The translations under genes were made by a program, and so were the position numbers. A model generated the notes under the pieces. The model made no database searches and was not told the DNA's origin. It saw nothing but the letters and a program-made list of their open reading frames with translations. From Nakamurella flavida (lineage in GTDB: Bacteria; Actinomycetota; Actinomycetes; Mycobacteriales; Nakamurellaceae), in contig NZ_JAUSQV010000001.1 in the NCBI RefSeq assembly GCF_030811475.1, positions 1,511,501 through 1,575,500 of the forward strand: a stretch of 64,000 nt of DNA. Direction: 5' to 3'. Of this stretch, positions 1-10,468 are shown piece after piece (position 1 is the stretch's first letter; every line of letters begins with the position of its first letter).

Positions 1-284
1 CCGATGATCGGGCCGTGCGTGCCGATGTCGGCGACGGCCCCGGTCCCGCCGGGCAGCACGCGCACCGGGATCCCGACCTCGGTCAGGGTCCGCACGATCA
101 ACGCCGTCGTGGCCGACTCGCGGCGACCCAGCTCGGGGTGCCGGTGCACCCGGCGGCGCACGGCCACCAGGTCGGCCAGCCGGTCGGTGAGCAGCTCGTC
201 CAGCCACGCCGGACCGCGTCCGGCACCCGGATCGACGATCTCGTCCGGGGCGGGAACGCTGAGCAGGGGCGGGGACCGGTCCAT
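1..284 (-). CDS. M20-family amidohydrolase/peptidase, N-terminal part (runs off the left edge)
   Basis: Reading from the ATG at 284 toward the left edge gives about 94 residues with no stop. The stretch RRRVHRHPELGRRES (about residues 45-59) is the signature of M20 amidohydrolases of the AmiA/AmiB/HipO type, metal-dependent hydrolases that cleave N-acyl or peptide amides. It is followed by a TALIVRTLTEVG helix and GGTGAVADIG, as in that family. The metal ligands lie beyond the edge. M. tuberculosis carries two such genes (amiA1, amiB1) next to deoD-pmmB, which also occur in this window. It is divergent from the GCS2-family gene. The family call is firm; the substrate is unknown. Confidence 0.85.
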   Translation of the reverse strand, partial: MDRSPPLLSVPAPDEIVDPGAGRGPAWLDELLTDRLADLVAVRRRVHRHPELGRRESATTALIVRTLTEVGIPVRVLPGGTGAVADIGTHGPII

Positions 285-376
285 GGACGCAGGAGCGTAG
301 TGGCTCTGCGTGACGCGCCTGTTCACACCGGACCCGGGTGGCCGGACGGGCCGGGCGGAGCGGCCGGACCGGCGGT

Positions 377-382
377 TACGCT
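377..382 (+). promoter_or_regulatory. -10-like element TACGCT, leaderless type
   Basis: TACGCT matches the actinobacterial TANNNT -10 box and ends 7 bases before the ATG at 390. That spacing puts the transcript start on or next to the start codon, so the mRNA would begin with the 18-codon ORF rather than with a Shine-Dalgarno leader. The same box and spacing recur before at least nine other genes in the window. Confidence 0.45.
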
Positions 383-389
383 CTGCGCC

Positions 390-438
390 ATGACGCCGAG
401 CGCCGTGACCTGCACCACCGCCGTGTCGGTGCTCCCCC

Positions 439-446
<8 letters not shown>
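390..446 (+). CDS. Possible 18-residue leaderless upstream ORF
   Basis: ATG at 390 opens an 18-codon ORF (MTPSAVTCTTAVSVLPRG) whose stop lies inside the next gene, overlapping its GTG start by 8 bases. The only nearby promoter-like box is 7 bases upstream, so this would be the first ORF on a leaderless transcript and could deliver ribosomes to the downstream start, which has no Shine-Dalgarno sequence. It has one Cys codon. Mycobacteria are known to use leaderless upstream ORFs to control cysteine-related genes, but those have runs of Cys codons. Coding status is unproven; it could be chance. Confidence 0.3.
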
Positions 447-1917
<1,471 letters not shown>

Positions 1918-1975
1918 GCCGCCGGGCGGCCGGGCCGGGCCATGCCGCCGGTGCGCCGCCCCCGCCGCTCCTCCC

Positions 1976-1981
1976 TACGAT
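1976..1981 (+). promoter_or_regulatory. -10-like element TACGAT for the mut operon
   Basis: TACGAT lies 6 bases before the mutA ATG at 1988, in the short gap after the GCS2 gene. The spacing implies a leaderless mutA-mutB-meaB transcript. No Shine-Dalgarno sequence is visible before mutA. Confidence 0.5.
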
Positions 1982-1987
1982 CGAGCC

Positions 1988-3721
1988 ATGGACCCGACGG
2001 CAGCGCAGCCACCCGCGGTCGACGGGCCGTATCCGGCCTGGCTGGCCGCCGCCGCAGTGGTGCTGCAGCGCGGCGGTACCCGCCCGGTCGACCCGGTCGA
2101 CGTGCCGGCCCTGCTCGGGTCCACCACCGTGGAGGGGCTCGCCGTCCCGCCGCTGGGCGCACCGGGCGGCCCGACCCCGCTCGGTCCGGCCACGGCCCGC
2201 ACCACAGCCGGCTGGGACATCCGCAGCCTCGTCGCCGCGACCGACGCCCACGCGGCCGGCGTCGCGGCCATCACCGATCTGCAGCACGGGGCCACCTCGC
2301 TGTGGTGGGCGGTCGGCGGCGCCGGGACGGCCCCGGGCGACCTGGCCCCGGCGCTGGACGGGGTGTGGCTCGACGCGGCACCGGTCGTCCTCCTGGCCGG
2401 CGGCGACACCACCGACCTGACCGCCGCCCGAGCCCTGGCCGCCGTGCTGATCCGGAGCGGGGTGACGCCGGCGCCCGGCACCGGCCTGGGCGCCGACCCC
2501 GTCGGTCGGGCGCTGCTCGACGGGCGGTCCGACCCGGGTGCGGATGTCGGCGCACTGATCGAGCTGGCCGGCGCGCTGGGCGTCGGCGCGTTCGTCGCCG
2601 ACGGCTCGGTGGCCCACCGCCGCGGCGCGGGTGACGCGGCCACCCTCGGGTACACACTGGCCGCCGGCACCAGCTATCTCCGGGAGCTGGTGGACGCCGG
2701 AGTGCCCACTGCGCAGGCATTCTCGATGCTGCAGGTGCGGCTGGCGGTGAGCGATGAGCAGTTCGTGGGGACGGCGACGCTGCGGGCCGCCCGGCGACTG
2801 TGGGCCCGGATCGGCGAGATCGTCGGCGTCGACCCGTGGGCGGCCGGCCTGACCCTGCACGCGGTGACGTCCTGGCCGATGATGACGGCGATCGACCCGT
2901 GGGTGAACCTGGTGCGCACCACCGTCGCCGCCTTCGCCGCGGCCGTCGGGGGCGCCCACGCCGTCACCGTCCTCCCGTTCGACCTGCCCCTGGGCGCACC
3001 GGACCAGCTCGGCCGCCGGATGGCCGTCGCCCAGTCGCTCGTCCTGATGCGGGAGGCGCAGGTGGGGCAGGTGCAGGACCCGACCGCCGGTGCCGTGGCC
3101 CTGGAGCAGCTGACCGACACCCTGGCCGTGGCCGGCTGGGCGGAGTTCCAGCGTCTGGAGGAGGCCGGCGGTGTCGTCGACGCCCTGCAGAACGGAGTGC
3201 TGGACGGGGGTTTCGCCGCCGCCCGCAGCGAGCGGTCGCGGCGCCTGGCCACCCGCAGCCGACCGATCACCGGCGTCTCGGAGTTCCCGACGACCGACCC
3301 GACCCCGGCCCGATCCCCCGGTGGCGGCGTCTTCGACCGGGCCGAGCGATGGTCGGTGCCGTTCGAAGACCTGCGGGCCGCACCGCCGGCCACCGTGGCC
3401 GTGCTGGACCTGGGGGGCTCCCCCGCCCGACGGTCCTGGATCGAGAACCTCCTGCAGGTCGGGGGTCTCGAGACTCGGCTGCCCACCGGCGATGACCCGG
3501 TGGCCGTCCTGGTCGGCAGTGACGAGCACTGCGCCGAGCACGCCGGGCGGCGCATCGGCGAGCTGCGGGCCGCCGGGACCGGGTGGATAGCGCTGGCCGG
3601 TCGCCCGACACCCGGCCTGGGTGCCCTCCTCGACGACCATGTCGCCCCCGGGGCGGACGTGCTCGCCTTCCTGCACCGCACCCGGGACGCCCTGCACGCG
3701 GACGCGGGTACCCCCCGATGA
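1988..3721 (+). CDS. mutA: Methylmalonyl-CoA mutase small (beta) subunit
   Basis: 577 residues. It is the non-catalytic partner of MutB in the heterodimeric, coenzyme-B12-dependent enzyme that interconverts (R)-methylmalonyl-CoA and succinyl-CoA, used to channel propionyl-CoA from odd-chain or branched fatty acids, Val, Ile and Met into the TCA cycle. It keeps the mutase TIM-barrel segments ([12 protein letters not shown] near 75, [25 protein letters not shown] near 225-250, [22 protein letters not shown] near 295-318). The C-terminal B12-like domain lacks the DxHxxG cobalt-ligand motif, as expected for this subunit. It overlaps mutB by four bases (ATGA), so translation is coupled. Leaderless promoter just upstream. 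Confidence 0.95.
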   Translation: MDPTAAQPPAVDGPYPAWLAAAAVVLQRGGTRPVDPVDVPALLGSTTVEGLAVPPLGAPGGPTPLGPATARTTAGWDIRSLVAATDAHAAGVAAITDLQHGATSLWWAVGGAGTAPGDLAPALDGVWLDAAPVVLLAGGDTTDLTAARALAAVLIRSGVTPAPGTGLGADPVGRALLDGRSDPGADVGALIELAGALGVGAFVADGSVAHRRGAGDAATLGYTLAAGTSYLRELVDAGVPTAQAFSMLQVRLAVSDEQFVGTATLRAARRLWARIGEIVGVDPWAAGLTLHAVTSWPMMTAIDPWVNLVRTTVAAFAAAVGGAHAVTVLPFDLPLGAPDQLGRRMAVAQSLVLMREAQVGQVQDPTAGAVALEQLTDTLAVAGWAEFQRLEEAGGVVDALQNGVLDGGFAAARSERSRRLATRSRPITGVSEFPTTDPTPARSPGGGVFDRAERWSVPFEDLRAAPPATVAVLDLGGSPARRSWIENLLQVGGLETRLPTGDDPVAVLVGSDEHCAEHAGRRIGELRAAGTGWIALAGRPTPGLGALLDDHVAPGADVLAFLHRTRDALHADAGTPR

Positions 3722-5904
3722 GCTTCCCGGCGAGCTTCGCCGGCCTGCCCCTCGGTCCGCCACCGGCGCCGGGGAGCGACCCCGAGCGCGCCGTATGGGA
3801 CTCCGCCGAAGGTATCGGCATCCGGAGTCGATACGGGGCAACCGATCTCGCCGACCTCCCCGACCAGGACACCGTGCCGGGGCTGCCGCCCTACCTCCGC
3901 GGACCGTACGCCACGATGTACACGACGCAGCCGTGGACGGTCCGGCAGTACGCCGGCTTCTCCACCGCGGCGGAGTCGAACGCGTTCTACCGACGCAACC
4001 TGGCCGCCGGCCAGAAGGGCCTGTCGGTGGCGTTCGACCTGCCCACCCACCGCGGCTACGACTCCGACCACCCCCGGGTGACCGGCGACGTCGGCATGGC
4101 CGGGGTCGCCATCGACTCGGTGCTGGACATGCGCACCCTCTTCGACGGCATCCCGCTGGAGAAGATGAGCGTGTCGATGACGATGAACGGCGCGGTCCTG
4201 CCGGTGCTCGCCATGTACGTCGTCGCCGGGCAGGAGCAGGGGGTGGATCCGGCCCGGCTGTCCGGGACGATCCAGAACGACATCCTCAAGGAGTTCATGG
4301 TCCGCAACACCTACATCTACCCACCGACCCCCTCCATGCGGATCGTCTCGGACGTCTTCGCCTACACCGCGGCGCACATGCCACGGTTCAACTCCATCTC
4401 CATCTCCGGCTACCACCTGCAGGAGGCCGGCGCGACAGCCGATCTCGAGCTGGCGTACACCCTCGCCGACGGGGTGGAGTACGTCCGGGCCGGGATCGCG
4501 GCCGGTCTGCCCGTCGACACGTTCGCCCCCCGGCTGAGCTTCTTCTGGGGCATCGGGATGAACGTGTTCACCGAGATCGCGAAACTGCGTGCGGCTCGGG
4601 CGCTCTGGTACCGCCTGATGCAGCCGTTCCGCCCGGCCGACCCGAGATCGTCCCTGCTGCGGGCGCACTGCCAGACCTCCGGCTGGTCGCTGACCGCCCA
4701 GGACCCCTTCGTCAACGTCACCCGCACCTGCCTGGAGGCGATGGCGGCGACCCAGGGCGGCACCCAGTCCCTGCACACCAACGCCCTGGACGAGGCGATC
4801 GCCCTGCCGACCGCATTCAGCGCCCGCATCGCCCGCAACACCCAGCTGCTGCTGCAGCAGGAGAGCGGCACCTCCGCCGTGATCGATCCCTGGGGCGGGT
4901 CGTTCTTCGTGGAGCGCCTGACCCAGGATTTGTCCGCGCGGGCCCGGGCCCATCTGCGGGAGGTGGAGGAGTCCGGCGGCATGGCGCGAGCCATCGGATC
5001 CGGGGTACCCAAGCTGCGCATCGAGGAGGCGGCCGCGCGCACCCAGGCGCGCATCGACTCCGGGGAGCAGGCGGTGGTGGGCATCAACCTGCTGCGGTCG
5101 GCGGAGCCCTCGGACGTGCAGGTCCGGCGGGTGGAGGCCGGCGCCGTCCGGGAGGCCCAGATCGCCCGGCTCGAACAGCTGCGCGCGACCCGGGACGACG
5201 ACGAGGTGCGCGCGACCCTGGACCGGCTGCGCACGGCGGCCGGGCGGACGGCCACCGGACCCGACGCGGCGGGCGGGAACCTGCTGGCCCTGGCCGTGGA
5301 CGCCGCCCGCGCCCGGTGCACCGTCGGCGAGATCTCCCGGGCCCTGGAGGACGTGTACGGCCGGCACGTCGCCGTCGTCCGTACGATCTCCGGCGTGTAC
5401 CGGGCCGAGGCGGAACGCTCCGGGGGCAGCGCCCTGCAGGACGTGCTCGCGGCGACCGCCGCCTTCGCCGAGGCCGAGGGCCGGCGCCCGCGCATCCTGG
5501 TCGCCAAGATCGGTCAGGACGGGCACGACCGCGGCCAGAAGATCATCGTGACCGCCTTCGCCGACCTCGGGTTCGACGTCGACGTCGGCCCGCTCTTCGC
5601 CACGCCCGCCGAGGTCGCCCGGCAGGCGGTCGACAACGACGTGCACATCGTGGGCATCAGCTCGCTGGCCGCCGGGCACCTGGTCGGCGTCCCCGAGGTG
5701 CGCGATGCGCTGGCCGCCCTGGGCCGCCCCGACATCATGATCGTCGTCGGCGGAGTGGTGCCGCCGGCCGACGTCCCGCTGCTCCACGAGGCCGGAGCCG
5801 CGGCCGTCTTCGGACCCGGGACCGTGTTGGCGCGGGCCGCCCTGGACCTGCTGGACCGACTCGGCGACACCCTCGGCCATCCGCCCCGGGCGGCGCGGGG
5901 GTGA
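3718..5904 (+). CDS. mutB: Methylmalonyl-CoA mutase large (alpha) subunit, catalytic
   Basis: 728 residues from the ATG that overlaps the mutA stop; an upstream extension in the same frame would run inside mutA and is not needed. The N-terminal barrel shows [19 protein letters not shown] and [19 protein letters not shown], the CoA- and substrate-binding parts. The C-terminal cobalamin domain has [12 protein letters not shown], the DxHxxG motif at Asp601-Gly606 with His603 as the lower cobalt ligand. It forms the B12-dependent mutase with MutA in the cytoplasm. Its length is typical of actinobacterial MutB. It is followed by meaB with another four-base overlap, so the three genes form one operon. 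Confidence 0.97.
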   Translation: MSFPASFAGLPLGPPPAPGSDPERAVWDSAEGIGIRSRYGATDLADLPDQDTVPGLPPYLRGPYATMYTTQPWTVRQYAGFSTAAESNAFYRRNLAAGQKGLSVAFDLPTHRGYDSDHPRVTGDVGMAGVAIDSVLDMRTLFDGIPLEKMSVSMTMNGAVLPVLAMYVVAGQEQGVDPARLSGTIQNDILKEFMVRNTYIYPPTPSMRIVSDVFAYTAAHMPRFNSISISGYHLQEAGATADLELAYTLADGVEYVRAGIAAGLPVDTFAPRLSFFWGIGMNVFTEIAKLRAARALWYRLMQPFRPADPRSSLLRAHCQTSGWSLTAQDPFVNVTRTCLEAMAATQGGTQSLHTNALDEAIALPTAFSARIARNTQLLLQQESGTSAVIDPWGGSFFVERLTQDLSARARAHLREVEESGGMARAIGSGVPKLRIEEAAARTQARIDSGEQAVVGINLLRSAEPSDVQVRRVEAGAVREAQIARLEQLRATRDDDEVRATLDRLRTAAGRTATGPDAAGGNLLALAVDAARARCTVGEISRALEDVYGRHVAVVRTISGVYRAEAERSGGSALQDVLAATAAFAEAEGRRPRILVAKIGQDGHDRGQKIIVTAFADLGFDVDVGPLFATPAEVARQAVDNDVHIVGISSLAAGHLVGVPEVRDALAALGRPDIMIVVGGVVPPADVPLLHEAGAAAVFGPGTVLARAALDLLDRLGDTLGHPPRAARG

Positions 5905-6899
5905 GCCCGGCGGACCTCGATCCCGCCGTCCTCGCCGCGCAGGTCCGGCTGGGCTCGCGGGCGGCGCTGGCCCGGGCCGTCACCCTCGTCGAGTCCACCC
6001 GGCCCGACCATCGCCGCTCGGCCCGCACCCTGATGGCGGCATTGGCCCCGGCGTCCCGCCCGGACTCCGTGCGCGTGGGGATCTCCGGGGTGCCGGGCGT
6101 CGGGAAGTCCACCCTCGTCGAACGTCTCGGCATGGAGCTGATCGACCGGGGTCACCGGGTGGGCGTACTGGCGGTCGACCCGTCCAGTCGGCGCACCGGC
6201 GGCTCCGTACTCGGCGACAAGACCCGGATGCCCCGACTGGCCGCCGATCCCGCCGCCTACGTCCGGCCGTCACCGACCGCGGGAACCCTGGGCGGGGTGA
6301 CCCGGGCCACCGCCCAGACGATCGGCCTCCTGGAGGCCGCCGGTCACGATGTCGTCCTGGTGGAGACGGTCGGGGTGGGCCAGTCCGAGACGGCGGTGGC
6401 CGGGATGGTCGACACCTTCCTGCTGCTGACCCTGGCCCGGTCGGGCGACCACCTGCAGGGCATCAAGAAGGGCGTGCTCGAGCTCGCCGACGTCCTCGCC
6501 GTCACCAAGGCGGACGAGGGCCACGAACGGGTCGCCGCGAGTGCCGCCCGGGAACTCGCCGGAGCGCTGCGGCTCGTCCGGGGCGGGGACCGATGGGAGC
6601 CACCGGTGCTCACCTGCTCCGGGCTCACCGGAGCCGGCCTCGACGAGCTGTGGCAGGCGGTCCTGGACCACCGGGCCGCCGTCGGGAACACCGCCCGCGC
6701 GGAGCGCCGCGCGGCACAACGGTGGGAGCTGACCGAGACGCTGGTGCGCGAGGAGGTGCTGCGCCGCTTCGACCGGCACGGCGGCGTGGCCGCGGCGCGA
6801 GCCGCCGTGCAGGCGCAGGTCCTGGGGGGCGAGCTCACCCCCGCCGCCGCCGCCGACGCGCTGCTCGCCGTGTTCGACGGCCCGGACGACGAGCTGTGA
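5901..6899 (+). CDS. meaB: Methylmalonyl-CoA mutase-associated GTPase MeaB
   Basis: 332 residues from the GTG overlapping the mutB stop. It is a G3E-type P-loop GTPase: Walker [10 protein letters not shown] at residues 63-71, then [25 protein letters not shown] and VTKADEGH, the base-recognition motif in the NKxD position. MeaB-type chaperones gate loading of adenosylcobalamin into the mutase and protect or repair it after inactivation. The tightly coupled position behind mutAB supports this partner. A strong stem-loop follows in the convergent gap. Confidence 0.95.
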   Translation: MSPADLDPAVLAAQVRLGSRAALARAVTLVESTRPDHRRSARTLMAALAPASRPDSVRVGISGVPGVGKSTLVERLGMELIDRGHRVGVLAVDPSSRRTGGSVLGDKTRMPRLAADPAAYVRPSPTAGTLGGVTRATAQTIGLLEAAGHDVVLVETVGVGQSETAVAGMVDTFLLLTLARSGDHLQGIKKGVLELADVLAVTKADEGHERVAASAARELAGALRLVRGGDRWEPPVLTCSGLTGAGLDELWQAVLDHRAAVGNTARAERRAAQRWELTETLVREEVLRRFDRHGGVAAARAAVQAQVLGGELTPAAAADALLAVFDGPDDEL

Positions 6900-7022
6900 C
6901 CCCGATCACCCTGGGCGAACGCCGGGCGGGCCGTGGCGTCTGATCCGGTGAGCGGCCGACGCCCGGCCGCTCGACACGGCAGCACCCCCACCGCTCCACG
7001 CCGGGGCGGCCAGGCTGACCGA

Positions 7023-7061
7023 CGGCAGGCGGCGATCCCAGGCCGGGATCGCCGCCTGCCG
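7023..7061. terminator. Strong stem-loop between convergent genes
   Basis: A perfect 17-base-pair inverted repeat (7023-7039 with 7045-7061) around a 5-base loop lies between meaB (+) and the small membrane-protein gene (-). There is no T-run, as is usual for actinobacterial terminators; it could serve both strands. The rest of the 6900-7131 gap holds nothing I recognise. Confidence 0.65.
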
Positions 7062-7131
7062 CAGCTCAGCGGCATCCGGTACGAGCACTCGGTACGAGGA
7101 GTTGGCGGACCGGGGCGCCGGCGATCAGCCG

Positions 7132-7347
7132 TCAGCGACGGCGCGGATCGCGCATCGTCCGTACCCCGGTGACCAGGCAGAGCAGCGCACCGGCGGCGCC
7201 GGCCGCCCCCAGTGCCATGATCAGGTAGAGGCCCGGGCCCTGCGGATTGCTGCGCAACGGGAAGACGGCCGCGAAGTAGACCCCGAGGGCGATGGCGGCG
7301 ATGCACGCGGCCACGAACACCACCGCGCCGGCGCGGAATCTCCTCAT
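7132..7347 (-). CDS. Small two-helix membrane protein, unknown function
   Basis: 71 residues. Two hydrophobic segments are clear: AGAVVFVAACIAAIALGVYF (about 6-25) and LYLIMALGAAGAAGALLCLV (about 40-59), with a short periplasm-facing loop and a basic tail (RTMRDPRRR). I do not recognise a family. A GATACT element lies 6 bases before the ATG on this strand, consistent with a leaderless mRNA. It is divergent from the Imm5-like gene by 59 bases, so the two may share a control region. Confidence 0.6.
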   Translation of the reverse strand: MRRFRAGAVVFVAACIAAIALGVYFAAVFPLRSNPQGPGLYLIMALGAAGAAGALLCLVTGVRTMRDPRRR

Positions 7348-7406
7348 ACGGTAAGTATCCGCCCGGTTACTCGAATTCGCTCGCCGGGGCCGGGAGACTT
7401 CTCGTC

Positions 7407-7922
7407 GTGATCCTCTCGGCCGTGCGCGACCCCCGCCTGGTGACCATCCGGCGCGGCGGGACCCTCACCGACGAGCACCACCACCTGCTCGCCGAGTGGG
7501 CTGCCACCTGCGCGGAACACGTGCTGCCGCTCTTCGAGCAGGCCCGTCCCGACGACCCCCGGCCGCGGCAGGCGATCGAGCAGGCCCGGGCCTGGACCCG
7601 CGGCGAGATCCCGATGATGCAGGCCCGCGCCGCCGGTGGCCACGCCATGGGTGCGGCCCGGGATCTGCGCGGAGCGGCCCGGCACGCCGCGTACGCCGCC
7701 GGGCAAGCCGGGGCCGTCGCCCACGTCGCCGCCCACGACCTCGGCGCCGCGGCGTACGCCATCAAGGCCGCCCGGGACGCCGCCCCGCCCGGGCAGGCCT
7801 CGGCGGCGGGACGAGCGGAGTGCCGCTGGCAGCGGGAGATGCTGCCGCCCGCCGTCCGGGACCTCGTCCTGGACGACCAGCACCTCCGGAACGCCCTGTG
7901 CTGGTCCGTCTTCGACTGCTGA
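7407..7922 (+). CDS. Imm5-like putative immunity protein family, orphan
   Basis: 171 residues from GTG, with GGGAG about 10 bases upstream as Shine-Dalgarno. The pattern HHHLLAEWAATCAEHVLPLFE (about 24-44), RQAIEQARAWTRGEI and repeated AARDLRGAARHAAYAAGQAGAVAHVAAHDLGAAAYAIKAAR helices resembles small all-helical proteins named Imm5-like putative immunity proteins, found widely in Actinobacteria outside toxin loci. It ends with Cys. No toxin, secretion or RHS gene is nearby, so an immunity role is not supported by context. Recognition is from memory of the family pattern, and the function is unknown. Confidence 0.6.
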   Translation: MILSAVRDPRLVTIRRGGTLTDEHHHLLAEWAATCAEHVLPLFEQARPDDPRPRQAIEQARAWTRGEIPMMQARAAGGHAMGAARDLRGAARHAAYAAGQAGAVAHVAAHDLGAAAYAIKAARDAAPPGQASAAGRAECRWQREMLPPAVRDLVLDDQHLRNALCWSVFDC

Positions 7923-7977
7923 CCCGCCGGGTGCGGCGGCCCCGGCCCGGCGGCCCCGGAGGCGCCGCAGCGGCTGG

Positions 7978-7983
7978 CACGAT
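7978..7983 (+). promoter_or_regulatory. -10-like element CACGAT for the kinase gene
   Basis: CACGAT, close to TANNNT, ends 6 bases before the GTG at 7990, the same geometry as TACGAT before mutA. It suggests a leaderless kinase mRNA. Confidence 0.35.
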
Positions 7984-7989
7984 GATCGG

Positions 7990-9441
7990 GTGCATCCGCC
8001 GCCCCCTCCCCGCGAACGGCCACCGGGGGCGGGCCCGACCGGCGGACGACTGATCGGGGACCGTTACCGACTGGACCAGGTCATCGGGCGCGGGTCGATG
8101 GGCACCGTCTGGTCGGCCACCGACGAGGTGCTGCACCGGCGGGTCGCGGTCAAGGAGATCAACTTCCCGAGCGGGATCGATCCCGGTGAGCAGGCCGAGA
8201 TCACCCAGCGCACGCTGCGCGAGGCCCGCGCGGTCGCCGCCCTGTCCAACCCGTTCGTCACCACGCTGTTCGACATCGTGCTGCCCGACGCCGGCCCGGT
8301 GATCGTCATGGAGTTGCTGCACGCCCGCTCCCTGGCCGAGGTGCTCAAGGAGTCCGGCCCGCTGCGGGACGGGGCCGCCGCCGTGATCGGCGTCGCGGTG
8401 GCCTCCGGACTGCTCGCGGCCCACGCGGCCGGCATCACCCACCGGGACGTCAAGCCCGCGAACGTGCTGCTGTGCGACGACGGCCGGGTCAAGCTCACCG
8501 ACTTCGGCATCGCCCGCAACAACGGGGACCAGCCGATGACGGCCACCGGCCTGCTGCTCGGCTCACCCGCCTACATCGCCCCCGAGGTGGCCTCCGGTCA
8601 GCAGGCCACACCGGCGTCGGACGCCTGGGGGCTCGGCGCCCTGCTGTTCGCCTGCGTCGAGGGCCGGCCGCCGTTCGACCGCGGCGACCCCATCGCCACC
8701 CTGACCTCCGTCGTCCGCGACCCGGTGCCACCGCACCCGCACGCCGGCCGACTGGGGCACCTCATCACCTCCCTGCTGACCAAGGACCCGCGGGCCAGGA
8801 TGCCCGTGCGGCAGGCACTCTCGCTGACCCGACGGATCGCCGACGATCCCAGCGGCACCCTGCTGCACCTCCCCCGCACGGCCGGCACCGGCACCGGCCC
8901 CGGCCCGTCCGCCGACACGGCCCCGTCCCTGCCGGCGGCGGCCCGCCGCCCGGCGGCGGCCCGCCGCCCGGCGCCCGCCCGCGGGACACCGGCACCGACA
9001 CCCGCACCCGCGCCCCCCTGGGGGGCCGGCGGCGCCGCCCATCTCGCACCCCTGGCCCCCGTGGACGTCCCCGCGCCCCCCTGGGGGGCCGACGGCGCCG
9101 CCCATCTCGCGCCCCTGGCCCCGGGCGGTCGTCCCGACCCGGCCGCCTCCCCCGGTGCCGACCGCCCGGCCGACCCGCCGGTCGGCACCCGCCGCGGGAG
9201 CTCACCGGTGGAGCAGGCGGGTCCGTCCGGGCGTCGTCGACTCCTCCTGCTGGCCGTCGTGGTGGCCGTGCTCGCCGCCGTCGGCGGGTACTTCGGGGTG
9301 CGGGCGGTCGCCGAGGCCGGCTCCGGCGCCGTCGGGCCGCCCGTGGTCACGGGCCGGATCGACGCCCCGTCCGGGGTGGGCACGATCGCCCCCCGACCCG
9401 ACCGACCCGACCGACCCGATCCGGTCGTCGCGCGCCGGTGA
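7990..9441 (+). CDS. Membrane-anchored Ser/Thr protein kinase (PknB-like Hanks type)
   Basis: 483 residues from GTG 7990. Kinase core: glycine loop GRGSMGTV (33-40), Lys55 in VAVKE, catalytic HRDVKPAN with Asp153, DFG at 171-173, and SPAYIAPE. A Pro/Ala-rich linker (about 305-410) follows, containing a duplicated 21-residue unit, then one membrane helix (LLLLAVVVAVLAAVGGYFGV, about 417-436) and a short outside tail ending in DRPDRPDP repeats. There is no PASTA domain. Such kinases phosphorylate cytoplasmic targets in response to an external or membrane signal; the ligand is unknown here. The last 240 bases overlap the convergent membrane-protein gene. The start was chosen because it sits just before the kinase fold and follows a -10-like box. 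Confidence 0.9.
   Translation: MHPPPPPRERPPGAGPTGGRLIGDRYRLDQVIGRGSMGTVWSATDEVLHRRVAVKEINFPSGIDPGEQAEITQRTLREARAVAALSNPFVTTLFDIVLPDAGPVIVMELLHARSLAEVLKESGPLRDGAAAVIGVAVASGLLAAHAAGITHRDVKPANVLLCDDGRVKLTDFGIARNNGDQPMTATGLLLGSPAYIAPEVASGQQATPASDAWGLGALLFACVEGRPPFDRGDPIATLTSVVRDPVPPHPHAGRLGHLITSLLTKDPRARMPVRQALSLTRRIADDPSGTLLHLPRTAGTGTGPGPSADTAPSLPAAARRPAAARRPAPARGTPAPTPAPAPPWGAGGAAHLAPLAPVDVPAPPWGADGAAHLAPLAPGGRPDPAASPGADRPADPPVGTRRGSSPVEQAGPSGRRRLLLLAVVVAVLAAVGGYFGVRAVAEAGSGAVGPPVVTGRIDAPSGVGTIAPRPDRPDRPDPVVARR
9010..9122 (+). repeat. In-frame tandem 63-bp repeat in the kinase linker
   Basis: Two copies of a 50-base unit (9010-9059 and 9073-9122) differ at only two positions and are offset by 63 bases, that is 21 codons, so the unit APPWGAxGAAHLAPLAP is doubled in the protein. 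Just upstream the codons for RPAAARRPA are also partly repeated. This points to slippage or unequal exchange in the juxtamembrane linker. Confidence 0.85.
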
Positions 9442-9939
9442 CCCCGCCGCGGCGATGGACGCCGCGCGGACCCGCCGGGACACGACGACTGCAGCGGCCA
9501 GCCGGTTGACCCCGAAGGAGATCAGCAGCAGACCGGACGCGCCGGACACGTCCGCCCCGAACCGGGCGGCCGACAGGACGGTCGCCACGCGGGCGGCGAC
9601 GACGGCCGCCCACAGCCCCAGGCCGGGGGTGGTCAGGCGGTACTGCAGCCGCTCGCGGTGGAACCGGAAGCGGGTGACCCGACCCATCGCGATGCCCGCC
9701 ACCGCCACCAGACCCACCTCGGCGAGCACGAACCAGTCACCCGGCCGCCAGTCGACGCCGGTCCACATCTCCTCCCCCAGGAGCAGGAGGCCGAGGCCGA
9801 GCACGATCATGGGCAGGCGGAACATCCGGCCCGCCTCGGCCGACCGCCAGCGGAACTGCCGCACGATCAGGACGACCACCCCGGCCGTGATCAGCACGTC
9901 GTCCATGACCCGATCGATCGCCAGCCAGTCGGTCCCCAC
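9202..9939 (-). CDS. Multi-pass membrane protein of unknown function, 3' end antisense to the kinase gene
   Basis: 245 residues from GTG 9939, preceded by GGGAGG with good spacing. About five hydrophobic helices fall in the first 165 residues (VLITAGVVVLIV, LPMIVLGLGLLLL, WFVLAEVGLVAVAGIAMG, LWAAVVAARVATVL, LLLISFGVNRLAAAVVV). The last 75 or so residues are Gly/His/Arg-rich, and 240 bases of that tail are antisense to the kinase C-terminus, so the original protein may have been shorter. The layout faintly recalls CcdC/DUF1453-type proteins, but I am not sure. It is divergent from a MarR gene across a two-palindrome operator and is probably its target. Confidence 0.6.
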   Translation of the reverse strand: MGTDWLAIDRVMDDVLITAGVVVLIVRQFRWRSAEAGRMFRLPMIVLGLGLLLLGEEMWTGVDWRPGDWFVLAEVGLVAVAGIAMGRVTRFRFHRERLQYRLTTPGLGLWAAVVAARVATVLSAARFGADVSGASGLLLISFGVNRLAAAVVVSRRVRAASIAAAGSPARDDRIGSVGSVGSGGDRAHPGRGVDPARDHGRPDGAGAGLGDRPHPEVPADGGEHGHHDGQQEESTTPGRTRLLHR

Positions 9940-9954
9940 GGTCGCCTCCCAGAT

Positions 9955-9992
9955 CCATCACCAGTGATGGTTCTCAACGTATCACCGGTGAT
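9955..9992. promoter_or_regulatory. Twin palindromic operator between membrane-protein gene and marR
   Basis: Two related palindromes lie in the 64-base divergent gap: CCATCACCAGTGATGG (9955-9970, mismatched only at the centre) and ATCACCGGTGAT (9981-9992, perfect). Their centres are 24 bases apart and both contain ATCACC/GGTGAT-type half-sites. The second abuts TTGAAT (9992-9997), a possible -10 box 6 bases before the MarR GTG. This is the classic layout for a MarR repressor controlling itself and its divergent neighbour. Confidence 0.7.
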
Positions 9993-10003
9993 TGAATGGC
10001 GGG

Positions 10004-10468
10004 GTGCGCGCCGCCGAACTCCACCGCCTCGCCCGGACACTGCGGGAGATCGCCCTGGAGGCGACCGGCAACACCGGCCCCGACCGGGTCAACGCCGGTG
10101 AGCTGGCCGTCCTGGAGGACGTCGCCCGGCACGCCCGGTCCACCGTCGGTGACATCACCACCCGGACGGGCCTGGCCCAGAGCCTGGTCTCCCGCATCGT
10201 CCGGTCGATGGCGGCAGCAGGTGCGCTCACCGTGGAACCGGACACCGACGACCGTCGCAAGGTCCGCATCGCCCTGACCCCGGCCACCCGGACCGCCATC
10301 CTGAGTCGGGCCGCCGGTACCACCCGGGATGCACTGACCGCCGCGACCCCGGGACTGGACGACGACGAACGCGCCGAGCTGGACCGACATCTGACCGCGG
10401 CGGCGGACCTCCTGCGTCGCGGCGCCCGGACCCCCGGTGACGGCTCTCCGACGCCCGACTCCCTCTAG
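10004..10468 (+). CDS. MarR-family transcriptional regulator
   Basis: 154 residues from GTG 10004; an in-frame TTG at 9992 is less likely because it lies in the operator. A winged helix-turn-helix is visible: [59 protein letters not shown] (about residues 36-94), including the [11 protein letters not shown] wing, flanked by dimerisation helices. It very likely binds the two palindromes just upstream, repressing itself and the divergent membrane-protein gene. The effector is unknown. Confidence 0.88.
   Translation: MRAAELHRLARTLREIALEATGNTGPDRVNAGELAVLEDVARHARSTVGDITTRTGLAQSLVSRIVRSMAAAGALTVEPDTDDRRKVRIALTPATRTAILSRAAGTTRDALTAATPGLDDDERAELDRHLTAAADLLRRGARTPGDGSPTPDSL

Noticed and set aside
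2674-5880. Open minus-strand frame of about 1070 codons opposite mutA and mutB
   Set aside because: Antisense shadow; no recognisable domain, whereas mutA and mutB are certain.
3621-5900. N-terminal extension of meaB back across mutB
   Set aside because: The same frame is open for 760 codons but composition is random; the GTG overlapping the mutB stop gives a normal MeaB length.
9996-10277. ATG at 9996 as start of a 93-residue protein in another frame inside marR
   Set aside because: The frame lacks the MarR fold and is Pro/Ser/Arg-rich; GTG 10004 gives a full regulator.
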